A model generated the notes under the pieces. That model saw only the letters and a program-made list of their open reading frames with translations. It did no database searches and was not told the DNA's origin. Shown here one piece after another: positions 11,881 through 22,666 of a stretch of DNA of 64,000 nt; positions within the stretch are counted from its first letter, which is position 1, and each line of letters opens with the position of its first letter. The stretch is from Allolobophora icterica (Eukaryota > Annelida > Clitellata > Crassiclitellata > Lumbricidae), in contig OY744611.1 in the NCBI GenBank assembly GCA_963556255.1, forward strand, positions 31,035,103 to 31,099,102. Direction: 5' to 3'. A program made the translations under genes and the position numbers.

Positions 11881-12540
11881 TTCACTCGTCGTAACGTAAA
11901 GTAGCATAACTACATTTTTAAACAAATATTAAGACAGCTTTAAGGTACCTATCACTAAACTTGTGGCATTTGACACATTCAAGGTTGTTTGCAAAATCTA
12001 AGCTTCTTTTGTAGTTAAGGCCGTTTGATTTATCGGAGACCGATCTCAGACGATCGTCCGTCCGACTGCGCTGTCCGACTGCGCCAGTCTGCGCGGCTGG
12101 CAGACGGCGCCACGCAGGCGTCTAATCTTCAGGTAATCCGATAGAGATTCGTCGCCTTGGCGCCAGCTAAAACGCTTGCAACTGACATACATCCTGATAC
12201 ATTTCTGTTGGTAATAATATTCAAAGAAACTTTGCTAACATAATTCAAATATGCAATATTAATTGCATTTAATTTGCTGGGCACAAATTCATTATCCGAT
12301 CGATTAATTATATATAGTTTTGTCTTCTCTCGAATTCCGTTGAAAGCGCTTAGTCACTCGAATAAATTGCATTTCTAAATGTCGTGTTTCGTCTATATCC
12401 GATGTCGTAATTTTGTTCGTCTGGTCTTTTCTGTCTACTTAGACACTGTTACAGCTGTCAACCATAAGATATTTGAGCCGAAATTCCAATTTAACAAATT
12501 CAGTTACAGTAAAAGCGGGTTTCGTGATTGCTATTCATCG
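11881..12540. other. Non-coding spacer upstream of the P450 gene
   Basis: Contains a GC-rich stretch with short direct repeats of GTCCGACTGCGC (12055-12120). No gene is seen. Confidence 0.4.
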
Positions 12541-12554
12541 CAGTGATGATGTGA

Positions 12555-12677
12555 GTCACGCCTATATATTCAGTGAAGCAGAAGCAAGATCTTCAGACGT
12601 GTTCAGCCGAGTCTGTAGGTCTACTCCGAGACCATAGCCTGTTGGTTCTACCTCTTGGCAACGACGAAAACGCGATT
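12555..12677 (+). promoter_or_regulatory. Possible P450 promoter and non-coding exon 1
   Basis: A TATA-like CCTATATATTC (about 12560) is followed about 110 bases later by a good splice donor, GATT|GTAAGT (12677). This could be the first, untranslated exon of the P450 gene, spliced to the acceptor at 14347. It is inference only; an RNA read across the junction would settle it. Confidence 0.3.
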
Positions 12678-14089
12678 GTAAGTGTTATTATAACTTTGCT
12701 TTGATCTTCTAGATATTGATGTTATTACATACAGCTTGCTTTTGGTGTGCCGTTGTTTGATGCCTTGAGTGTTACACGTTGGCACTATGGAATCTAGAAA
12801 TTAAGTTATTGTAGGCTTATAAGTGGCTGACAGTCATCGTCTAACAGCGCTGTTTGCAATTTGTGAATTTTTGCATAGCGACTCATTTGCTGCTGGGTCT
12901 GCTTAACGTTAAGACCATGTATATTTTTTGGTAGCAAACAATAAATGATTAATAATTATGTTAAAGATAGGTAGGTGAACAGGTAGGCTAATACAAAGCA
13001 AGATATTTTTAATTGTATGCCTTCCCCGCTCGCAGCATATTAGCCGGATTATGCAATAAGTAATTCATATGTCAAATGGAATGAATTGAAACACAACGTA
13101 ATAAGACAGCAGAAATGGACTAAATAGGCTATTTTTTTCGGTCTGTCGACGTGTCTTCGAGAAGAGCAAGCAGGGTCTGTATAGATTCATTGGGTTCGTA
13201 GCAATTCGCAAAAGGACGCGACTTCTCGCTTGAGTGGTCTCTTTGTACACTTCAACATGGTCTCAGACACAAAAATCAGCCAGATATCTGCAGAGCCATG
13301 CTGTTTGCATGGTAACTTTAGAAGGTATGTGAGAGGTGGTTGCTGACAGCTGTAGTTTCCCAATGCATTTTCTTAAGTAACTTTTCTTAATATTGAACTC
13401 CACGAATCGTATTGCTGAAAGCCGGATATACTTAGGTCAATTCAGATATGGTTGTCCATCCAAAAGTTATGAAGACAGAAATTTTGAGTTTGTTTGAGTG
13501 CGGACGATTTGGCGGCATAGACAGGATGCCTCATCGTTTGTCTTAATGTCTAAGACATCAAATTGGACTTCCAACACGTAGGCTACGGTCATCGATAGGC
13601 CTAAGGCACCGACAGAACGTCAGGCTGTGATCGTTTAGTCATTCTCATTGACCGCAGCTGCGACCTGCACGAGGAAACCCATATATCGAATTATAGCAGC
13701 AGTCAGTTGCTCACGGGATGTCCGAAAGGTGCTCAGCAGGACCTTAAGCGTCAATTCGCCAAGTGCAATTCAACATAATCTGCAAACATGCTGCGAGCGG
13801 GGAAGGCATACATTAAAATAAGCCCATATGGCTTTCTAAGTGTTATTTAAGCCATGAGTCATAGTGAATCCTTGTGAAATTTCAAGTTAGAAGGGTTTCA
13901 GCTAGATCTGCACCGCGACTGAATTGCTTCAACAACAGAAATGTAGACTTCTTAGACTCAAGACGGTATACGTATACGCGTATACGCGACACGACCTTTA
14001 CTTGTTACCGATTGTTCATGGCTGCTCGGATGGCCAATGATGATATATTTCAAGCAATTGCTGTAGCCAGCTCTCCCGCTACACCAGCC

Positions 14090-14222
14090 TTTCCCTTCAT
14101 CCCTGCCAGCATTTCCATGGGCATTAGATGGGACCCACATGGGCTGTATAGTGCATACGGGTCCCATATTCCATATAGCATAGATCCCATATTGGCTCCA
14201 CGTGGGAATTCTGGCAGGGATA
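14090..14222. mobile_element. Small palindromic MITE (CCTGCCAG ends)
   Basis: The ends are ATCCCTGCCAGCA and TTCTGGCAGGGAT. The interior is a set of GGGACCCACATGGGCT / CCATATTGG-type inverted pieces. A diverged second copy is at 18166-18275, and a partial one may lie at 23310-23360. The target duplication is not clear. It sits in the first intron region of the P450 gene. Confidence 0.6.
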
Positions 14223-14347
14223 CTTTATCTCGAGCCTTAGATCCAGAGGCAATAATAGTGAGCCCGGACTCCAGTGAATAGTTAAAGTTAAACATGTTTA
14301 AAATTCTGTGGAATTGTTGATAATAAAAATTTCTATTTATCATTTAG

Positions 14348-17300
14348 ATCGAATTTAATCAGAACGAATTTGAGTTTGGCAAGATGATCAGTTTGTGGAT
14401 TTCAATTGCAATCGCTGTATTGGCAGCAATAGTGGCAACATCAGTGGCGATTATGAAAACTTTTCGTATACGGTAAGAGCCAATAAATTTTCTTCTTGCA
14501 CCTTGTTCTATGTGAATATTCACTGGCTTCTCCTTACTGCCCGCATCCAGAATAAAATTCTCTTTCTTATTTACCGAGCGCTCTTGGATCAAACCCCAAC
14601 TTACCTTGTGACGCTATTCGTCGGCCCATCTCGGCTGCCTCACTTCGTCCTAACCGCTCGTTGGATCGGCTCGACCTCTGTCCCTCGGTCTTGGACTGCC
14701 ATAGCTCAGCATCTTGCCTCTGCCTGCATTGATCCCTCTCTTTGGTTTGACCTCCCCCGGCGATTTGTTCCAGGCTCCTTACTGCTTCTATCCGCTCTCT
14801 TAAATCTTTTCCCTCTGGGCTCCTCGCTCTGGGAGCGCCTCTGAGTAGGTCGTACTGTGAGAGGCGCTTTAGAAATCTTTAAATACAATACAATGTAACA
14901 TTGTGCTGTACATGTAAGGTTTTAGTCTGTTGCAAAGTGCAGCGGGTATCTCCTACAATAATATAATTCTTCAACGATTTTTGTAGCATCGTCACTTAAA
15001 TGTTAAAGAGCTGCATTTGACAAGATTAGTTTATATTTCTCCTTGTTTCTTTTCAGTCGACAGTTCGAGCCACCGTTGGTGAAAGGAAATATTTTATTTG
15101 GCAGCGCTCTCGACTTTTCCAAGCAAGCAGTTAATTATTTACACAAATGTAAAAAACAACATGGTGATATATTTACCATTCGTTTGCTGAATTACCACTT
15201 AACAATTATAATGGATCCTCACTGCTACGAGACAGTTAGCAGAGAGAAAAACTTTGATTTCGACCCTATTCAGAAGCAAGTGAATTGGAATGTTTTCTCG
15301 TACGTCTTACACAATCCAAAGAAAATGCTAAAGGAAACAAGTAAAACTGTCAGAGGAGAACTTCTTGTGCAATCCATTTCATCTTACGTTACCAATCTAA
15401 ATGTCGCCATGGATGCTTTAGTTGAGAGTGTGTCGCATAAATCATATAGGCCTACCGTTGAATCACCCCAAACTTGGAATTCAGAAGGTCTTGGCCGATT
15501 CGTTGCAATCACAGCTTTTGACTCAATCTTTAACACCGTTTTTGGAAGAGATGACCAACACCCTTTTAATGCAGAAACAGTCTTCAGCAATTTTGAAATA
15601 TTTCACAAGTATTTCAATTACTTGTGGCTCGGTTTTCCACTTAGTCTCTTTTCGAAAGGCGCGAAGGCTTTGAATCAGCTTCTGATGAGTCCGGATTCCT
15701 GCCAACTTCTCGACCGTCCTGATCTCTCTACATATATGCGAACAGCTATTGAAATTATGAAGGAACAATGTCAAACAGAGGCGGATATTAAAGGTCACAA
15801 CCTTGTTTACCTGCATGTGAACTACAACACTTTTCGTCTTTGTTTTTGGACACTCAACAACATTTTGGAAAACGAAGAAGCCTTCAAAGAACTAAGAAAG
15901 GAAATCGATGGCATTTTGACTGATCGATTTGATCCGAAAATCAATAAAAGCCGACTGCGGATCAAAGATCTTGACACGTTACCAATTCTAGGTGAGAATA
16001 CAGGTTTCCCGGTCCTTTAAAAAGCGGCAAATTAAAATAATCACCCATGCAATAGCCTACAGTAATAATCACGGCTTGTCACACTTTTGCAGTTTGAAGG
16101 CATCAACACAAGACCTTCTTGTCTTCTGCTTTTATTATTTGAATTATGCCACCAGGAACAATTTAATCAGTTGTCACAAAAACTTTAACTTTTAATTCAA
16201 AGATTTCAAAAGTGAATAAATGCGGGTGGGAATCATCACAAGTCGCGGGATCTATAATTGGGAATTCGTTGGTATACTTGATGATTATTTGAATTTATTT
16301 CCGGCTATTGTAATTCAATACTTTCTGTTAACATCTTAAAGTAAAGCTCCCATTTCGCTGGTGAAACGTAAACGATGCAATCAGTTCCCGATCTTCACCC
16401 TTAAGCCTGCAAACTACTGGCCAGCGCAGAGCAGAACTTGCCGCTTACTTCCCAGATAACACCGGTGCCAAATAACAACGCCGGTGCCAAATAATAACGC
16501 CTGTGCCAAATGATATCGCCGGTGCCAAATGATATCGCCGGTGCCAGATAATATCTCTTGGTGACAAGCAGGTCTAATGCGCAAACAACTCGCCCTGAGC
16601 CGTCATGGAATCAGCTCAGCAAAACTTAATGCAAACCCGCGGTCTTTCGACTAGAGACCAATAACTCATGTCGTAGTCATCACTGCAGAGCTGTAAAGTA
16701 TAAAATGATGGAACTGAAATTAATTTTCACAGCTTTTGCATGTTTCTCTCACTAATTTGATTTTATCTTTCACTGTAGATAGCATTGTAACGGAGACAAT
16801 CAGACTCTCGAGTGGCGTCTTTATGATTCGTTACATCAAAGAGGATACGATGTTTACTTTGTCAACTGGAGAACGATTCATGATGAGAAAAGGTGATCGC
16901 GTGGCTATGTATCCTCCAGCAATACACAAAGACCCTGAGATATTCGAAAATCCCTTGGCAAGTACAGGTTTTACTGTTTCAATTAACATTTATAATATGC
17001 AGGCCTGTATAAATACTGACTCTGCACAGAGTTGGCTATAGAGCCATAATTAATACGTCAAGACTGAACTTATAACCTCTGTGCCTAAATCTTTGCACTG
17101 GCTTCCTGTTCAGCAAAAGATTAGTTTCAAGTTGAGGCTCACAGTTTATAAAACTTTGAACCTCTGGCCAGGCACAATAATTAAAATCAGTCCGTATTCT
17201 CCAGAATTAGGCCTACGTACCATTATTCAATGACGTCGTGTGATTATCTTATAGGCTACACTGACGCCATAGAGCTAGTTGGCTAATAACTAATAATAAT

Positions 17301-17646
17301 TTATTATTATGATTTGCAAAATAAGTTAAACGTGCGTTTGTTGTTTTAGGAATTTCAGTTTGATCGATTCATTGACGCCAAATTTACCAGCAACGGGAAC
17401 TTCTTAAAGCATCCTGTTATGGGATTCGGAACGATTTGCCCTGGAAAGAGATACGCTTTGATTCAACTGAAATTATACATTGTTGCAATTATGGCACGTT
17501 TTGAGATGAGAATCAGAGACAGTAAGCGTGCTGAATACGACTGCCGATACTACGGTCATGAAGTCCTACCTCCGATAAATGACATTCACATTGAGTATGC
17601 TGTTAGAGACGATTTTCGTACTATTGAATTGCTACAGTCTGAATAG
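14348..17646 (+). CDS. Cytochrome P450, CYP7/CYP8-like
   Basis: Exons: 14348-14472 (ATG at 14384), 15057-15991, 16779-16957 and 17350-17646 (stop). The coding length is 1500 nt, giving 499 aa. The first exon encodes an ER signal anchor (MISLWISIAIAVLAAIVAT). The proline-containing PPLVKGNILFGSALDF stretch precedes the P450 fold. The I-helix reads LHVNYNTFRLCFWTL, with Asn where most P450s have the Thr pair, as in CYP7A/CYP8A. The ExxR motif is VTETIRL; then come DPEIFENP, EFQFDRF and the heme loop VMGFGTICPGK with the Cys ligand. Family members are ER monooxygenases or isomerases acting on sterols or prostanoids; the substrate here is unknown. Intron 3 must use a GC donor (GCAAGT at 16958), because the nearby GT puts a stop in frame. 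The positions -7 and -4 from the Cys are V and F instead of the usual aromatic and Gly. A poly-A signal AATAAA lies at 17719. Confidence 0.88.
14505..14895 (+). mobile_element. LINE 3' end in P450 intron
   Basis: Plus-strand fragment: NIHWLLLTARIQNKILFLI, RALLDQTPTYLVTLF, IDPSLWFDLPRRF and LLSALLNLFPL. It ends GGCGCTTTAGAAATC and an AATACAATACAATG tail. It has the same TACAA-tail family and orientation as the fragment at 1015-1122. It lies inside the intron between the first two P450 coding exons. Confidence 0.8.
16449..16565. repeat. 19-bp minisatellite in P450 intron 3
   Basis: About six diverged copies of a 19-bp unit resembling CGCCGGTGCCAAATGATAT in direct array. The last copies decay into ordinary sequence. 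Confidence 0.85.
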
Positions 17647-17724
17647 CCTAATTTATTTATTGATTTAAAACGAACACTGGTCTTGAACACTGCAAAAGAT
17701 CTCAGTCACTTCAGTTTAAATAAA

Positions 17725-18165
17725 ATCTCGCGAATAACTTTATTCCATTCTAACAGCAGCATCAACTTGGCTAATTTCACCAAGGAATAGCCAAGTAGCA
17801 AAGAACCTCGCCCCATCATTGAAAAAGTAGCAGTATTGAGGCCATTTACGCAGTTGCGGTTCTAGAATTTTTGGACTGGGGTGGGGCTGAAAATTGCTTT
17901 AGGAGATTAAGAGGTTTTGTTACCAGCAAACATTATAGGCAATGTAGGCCCTATGGCTAATTAAAATTAAACTGAGGAGGGGGCTAAAATGTGCATATGG
18001 GTGCTAAGAAAAACGAGGGTTGCTAACTTTCTACTAGTTTCTAGCTCCCAGTAAAACCACCAATGCGCTAAAAAAAGTGTACATTGCTGGATACATTTAC
18101 ATTTTATATGAAGCATATCAAAGCGGCTTTTGTGTCTTGAATTTAAACGACATTATTATTTATTC
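17725..18165. other. Spacer downstream of the P450 gene
   Basis: No gene. Contains a TAGGCCCTA variant (17945-17953). Confidence 0.4.
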
Positions 18166-18275
18166 CTGCCACATATCAGTGCCAGTGGGCATTAGGTGGA
18201 ATCCATATGGGCTCTATAGGGTCCCATATGGAATACGGTCCTATATGGGCTCCATGTGGGCTTGCTGGCAGGGAT
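18166..18275. mobile_element. Small palindromic MITE, second copy
   Basis: Runs from CCTGCCACATATCAGTGCC to GTGGGCTTGCTGGCAGGG, with the same ATGGGCT/CCATATGG interior as the copy at 14090-14222. The left end is damaged. Confidence 0.6.
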
Positions 18276-18870
18276 ATATAGACCTAGGCCTATATTATAA
18301 GTGTATCTTTGATTTAAACGTCAACATCATATCTGTTTAAGTGGAATGACGATTCCCATCAGCTCCAGTGTAAATGTTCTGTGCAGATTAAACTTTGTAA
18401 CCTCTCATATAGGCCTAAAAGTTGTATTTTATTTTAGAAAACGCCCGATCAGAGTAACATGTTATTATATTATAATAGCATATTTATGGACTTCTATTAT
18501 TTTAGTCGTTATGCTAATGTCCTTATACGTTTAAATGATCCCTATGACAGAAAAATAATGATGCCACAGGCCGTACTGTTTTATTCCTGAAAAATTGAAA
18601 ACGAATCAATTTCTAATAATTTCAAATTAATTCCTGACACGAATGAACACCAATAGGCCTAACTCTAAACTGCACAAATTCAACAATCAGCTCATATTGG
18701 TTCCTATGCATATATATTTTTTGTAATGTATATTTGCATACTATACACATATATTTATATAGGACATTGCTTATTTACTACAATGTACGTGTTTGATTGT
18801 TCTATACCCTGATCCACCTAGGAGCTTTATAGATGCCCACTGAATTCGTCAACCACGAAAATTTTGCTAA
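18276..18870. other. AT-rich spacer
   Basis: No gene. Several TAGGCCTA octamers lie here (near 18281, 18411 and 18654). Confidence 0.4.
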
Positions 18871-19298
18871 TCTATATAAATAAAGACAAGACTCTGTCTG
18901 TCTGTCACAGCGATCTTTGACCGCGATGCATTTCTACAGCTTTGGACCTTTTCACTCCAAACCTTCACTACTGTCTCGGGGTGGGCATTACACACCCAGT
19001 GTGAGGCTTCGCGTCCCCCGTTTTCACCGCTACCATGGTGTCCCGGGCCAAAACCTACCCGGGCAATGCATTTTTAGCTGGTAAAAAAACTTACACTCAA
19101 CCTATTTTCACTCGCCAGATGGCGCCGCCCGAGAAGATTCTGTGTGTTTGACCGCCAATTCTCTGTCACCGCCACGCATTTCTAAAGATTCGCCAGATGG
19201 TGCAGCCGTAGAGATTTCACTTCACATTAACTTTTGTTGCTTATTCGCTACAGGGATTGAAACTAATAACCCCGGGCAACGCCGGGTAAACCAGCTAG
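18871..19298 (+). mobile_element. Non-autonomous Helitron
   Basis: Begins TCTATATAAATAAAGAC and ends with a hairpin (CCCGGGCAACGCCGGG), a short spacer and CTAG. It sits precisely between A (18870) and T (19299) with no target duplication. These are the standard Helitron features: 5' TC, 3' hairpin then CTRR, and A/T insertion. At 428 bp it has no Rep/helicase coding capacity and would rely on an autonomous partner elsewhere. Confidence 0.88.
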
Positions 19299-19584
19299 TA
19301 ATTAAATTAAATAAATGTTACAATTAGCTAGGCCCTACTTGCTCTTTTAGAAATAAATTGGCATCAGACCTACTGTCATTGTTTGAACAGGACAATTACG
19401 TTAGTATAATGTTAAAGAATATTTAAATATTATTCTTCATCTTGCGACATATTAAATAAATCAAATAGGCCCTAATTTGGAGTCAATAAATTCCAAATTT
19501 ATAACCTTATAAATAGTTTGCAGTCAAAAACTAAAGCAGATGTCTAGTAGCGTAACACAAATGTAAGCAAACCTCAGATAGATT
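19299..19584. other. AT-rich spacer
   Basis: No gene. Two TAGGCCCTA variants are at 19329-19337 and 19466-19474. Confidence 0.4.
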
Positions 19585-19592
19585 AGCGAGTT

Positions 19593-19863
19593 CATGGGCG
19601 TCCGGAGGGGGGCAAGTCGGTAATTTTGCTCCCGGATTTTGCGCATATTTTTACAAAAATTTAATCTTTGGATTATTACGATTATTACAAGAGTCCCAAC
19701 ACGATTTTCAGCGCGAAAAAATAATTATTTAGGAAAGTCTTGACCATTATTTATTTTAAAATTTGTCACGTGTTCTGTGTTCATGAATAAATTATACAAG
19801 AAGGTCATTTTGCCCCTCCTACAAAAATGTTGCCCCTCTACAAAATTCCTGCGGACGCCCATG
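19593..19863. mobile_element. hAT-type MITE, family B
   Basis: Terminal inverted repeats CATGGGCGTCCG / CGGACGCCCATG, flanked by a perfect 8-bp duplication AGCGAGTT (19585-19592 and 19864-19871). 271 bp with no coding capacity. Confidence 0.9.
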
Positions 19864-20026
19864 AGCGAGTTAGTTTCATGGTATTAGTTTTGCATCGTAG
19901 AAAATGTAGCCTACATTCGATCTTTCGATCTAAGCTGTATTGATTTAATTAGAAATAAATATTTAAAGTGCAAAATTGCTCCTCTTCGATCGCTTTGTGC
20001 TATGAGAAAATTGTGACAAGCTGTCG

Positions 20027-20269
20027 TTGTCCGGAACTGAAAGTGCTGGCGATATGAACATGGAAGGCTTCGACGAAGAGTTATCTTCGATAAATCCATT
20101 CATGTCCGCTGAAAAGTGTAAAAAAACTTTTATAGAACCTGCTCTTCTCAGCAACCTCAGTGCATTTGTATTTGTGAAATCATGTAGGGCGCATAGGCCT
20201 GCCTTATCTTCTGACGAAAGCAGCATTGAGAATATATACAATCTCGCAGGGCATATTTTAACTGTATAA
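20027..20269 (+). CDS. Hypothetical 80-codon open frame, doubtful
   Basis: An open frame starting MSGTESAGDMNMEGFDEELS with no domain I recognise. It could be a chance frame or a remnant of a transposase. It is immediately followed by the repeat at 20270. Confidence 0.15.
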   Translation: MSGTESAGDMNMEGFDEELSSINPFMSAEKCKKTFIEPALLSNLSAFVFVKSCRAHRPALSSDESSIENIYNLAGHILTV

Positions 20270-20692
20270 CTAGTGGGACAAATGTCCCAGTAGTGTTAGG
20301 ATTTGTCCCAGTAGTTAGGCTGATTTGTCCCAGGCAATGTATGGTTAAAGTATAAGTAGTGGGACAAAATGTTGGAAGAGTTTTAAGATTTGCCCCAGTA
20401 GTAAAGTCCGAAAAAAGGTCATGAACTTTTTCGGAAGATGAATTGCTAAGAAAAGGTCATGAACTGTTTTCGGGAGGTGACTTTTTCGGGAGATGACTTC
20501 CTAAGAAAAGGCCATCAACTTTTTTTGGGAGAAGAATTCCGAAGAAAAGGTCATCAACGGTTTTCGGGAGGTGACTTTTTTGGGAGATGACTTCCTAAAA
20601 AAAGGTCATTAACTTTTTCGGGGAGATGAATTCCCAGAAAAACGTCATCAAAGTTTTTCAGAGAGGAGTTCCAAAATTTTGTCCCAGTAGTG
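20270..20692. mobile_element. Palindrome-ended repeat with tandem module
   Basis: The ends read ACTAGTGGGACAAA and, reverse-complemented, ACTACTGGGACAAA, and TTGTCCCAGTAG recurs inside the left arm. The middle (20400-20665) is a tandem array of a roughly 38-bp module resembling AATTCCTAAGAAAAGGTCAT. I found no convincing target duplication. It is probably a MITE, class unassigned. Confidence 0.6.
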
Positions 20693-20779
20693 TAAATTCC
20701 TTAAAATATGCACTGCAATCTCGCGCACCCATACAGCGCCACAGAAAGGATCTTGATCATTTGAGCCTTTCCAGACAAA

Positions 20780-20870
20780 AACATAAGCTGCATTTGATAT
20801 TACCCTCCTTCCAAAGGTCAGAAGTGCAAACACGACAGAGCAGGGTGGCGCCAAGAAATTGTGCGTGAAG
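20780..20870 (-). mobile_element. Fragment of a SINE-like repeat
   Basis: The block ACCCTCCTTCCAAAGGTCAG with flanking AAGTGCAAACACGACAGAG matches the tail segments at 37405-37440 and 39125-39155, so it is a dispersed repeat end. Confidence 0.5.
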
Positions 20871-21114
20871 GACTTCCTCAAGGTCCGTACAAAAGTAAAC
20901 CGTCTCGGGAGACCAGAGCACGAGTAGGCATACCGTGCGTTACCAGCCCATGGAGCGTTGTAGTCAATCGGCTAACAGACCACGCACTACGAAAGAACGT
21001 TAATTGACCACGATCTATGGAATTAACAAGAAGGTAAGAGCAAGGAAAATAGCATGACGCTTGATCGTGCCACAAAGCGACATATATATTCCAGTGTTTG
21101 TACGCTGTAACGGA

Positions 21115-21310
21115 CACTGGCGGCGATCTTGTTTGACATGTGGGGGGGGGGGACACGGGACACTTTTGAACTGATTTGGGTAAAATATTTCTTGACCTTT
21201 TTGATGTTTCTTCCAAATTTGGAGAGAGGGGATAACTGTATACTGTGTTCCCCACTACTAAAGGTGGAGTCCTGTCCCCCTCGATCCCCAGGATCGCCGC
21301 CCATGGCAAC
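21115..21310. repeat. Dispersed foldback-type repeat, partial copy
   Basis: Shares GGCGGCGATCTTGTTTGACA, the G-run, CTTTTGAACTGAT and the GTGTTCCCCACTACTAAAGG/GGATCGCCGCCCATGG block with the large inverted repeat at 61110-61510. Confidence 0.65.
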
Positions 21311-21790
21311 GGAGTTTCAGAGCTGGAAAACTAGGCCTATAGATCGCTGAGCTCTGTGTCCAGTAGGCTTACAGGTGAAACATCTACAGGGTCAAACGGG
21401 TCAAGACAAAAGACAAAGAGGCCACAGATACTATAAGCCAAATAAGTGGCGTGTTCCAGGTTTAGCTCAAAGCTTTACAGTCTAATGCTTCGCATGCGGA
21501 ATTGTAAACCCAGAGGTCGAGTTTCCCGCCATGACAGAAACATATCTTTTCTACTTGCGCTTCCTAGAGAATCGTCTTTAAAATGAGTACATGGTGTTGG
21601 TGGTGGTGGTGAAGATGATGATGATCAGTTGATATTTTTCTTCATTTGGTTTAGAATTGTTATAATAAGCCTAGCTATTACAGTATTTTAACGTTAAATT
21701 CAATCTAGTGATTTTTAGCTAAAAAGTTTAGGCAGAACGGGTTGATGCATTTAGCTACTATAAGATGGAAATGGCTGTGGATTAATCCTA
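21311..21790. other. Spacer
   Basis: No gene. A short GGT/GAT triplet stretch lies at 21594-21625 and a TAGGCCTA near 21331. Confidence 0.4.
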
Positions 21791-21792
21791 TA

Positions 21793-22242
21793 GGGGGCCA
21801 TCCATATATTACGTACGCAAAAATCCGGGAAAATTGGACCCCCTCCCCCCTGTTCGCAAGCGTACTTTCTTCCACCCCCCCTGGGTACGTACGCTTGACG
21901 CACCCCCCACCCCCCGGGGACCAGCTGCAGAAAGTGTCTTGACAGCTCCAGGCTGTCTGCACTTTAGGCCAGATTGAAGGGCCAATATAGACAAATTATA
22001 GGTGTCTCGTTCACAGCACAGAATAACTGTACATGGCTTTCATATAATGTAATAAAATGCCATCGGACGACTATAGGACAATACAGAGTTATAAATAGGC
22101 TAATGTGGACGTTATAATTAGAAATTTATTTTGCGTAAGTACACTTTTGTCACCCCCCCCCTCCCCCGTTCGCACCCGTACGCAAAATCGCCTAAATCCG
22201 ACCCCCGACCCCTCATTGCGTACGTAATATGTGGACGGCCCC
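21793..22242. mobile_element. TA-flanked MITE with G-tract ends
   Basis: Inverted repeats GGGGGCCATCCATATATTAC and, from the right end, GGGGCCGTCCACATATTAC, both continuing into GTACGC. The element is flanked by TA (21791-21792 and 22243-22244). C-rich runs with TACGTACGC motifs lie sub-terminally on both sides. TA duplication suggests a Tc1/mariner-superfamily mobiliser; this is inference from target size. Confidence 0.78.
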
Positions 22243-22244
22243 TA

Positions 22245-22660
22245 GGCCGTATTCTTGTTAAAATTATTATTATTTTAAGATTAATAAAGCGTAAGTTAAT
22301 ATAACTAAGTAGGCCTGCTTTCGCAAATGAACTACAAAATATATAGCCCTGTAGCTGTATTCCTAGCTGCCTAATCAGTAGAGTATAACCGTGTAACTCG
22401 TATTCGTAATCGTAATCTCCACATTTCTAAGGCGCCACTTAAAGCTAGGAACAGGGCACCAGCTTATTCACGAGCGCTCAGTTCATAAAGGTCTTGGTCA
22501 AGCTGAAATCGTAAAATATCTTCCGCTCTGCTGTGCATTTCAACGCCGACTTTAGGCCTAATAGTAACCATGACAACCAATTAACTAAACCATGCTCTTG
22601 TGTCAATCTTTAACCAAGCAGTAGCCTGTAGGACCTAGACAGCAAAGCAAATAATCAGCA
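22245..22660. other. Spacer 3' of the LHFPL gene
   Basis: No gene seen. Confidence 0.4.
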
Positions 22661-22666
22661 TACGAC

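Noticed and set aside
13874..14281. 135-codon open frame upstream of the P450
   Set aside because: Half of it is the palindromic MITE and the rest has no domain. The P450 start exon with its signal anchor is at 14384 in another frame context.
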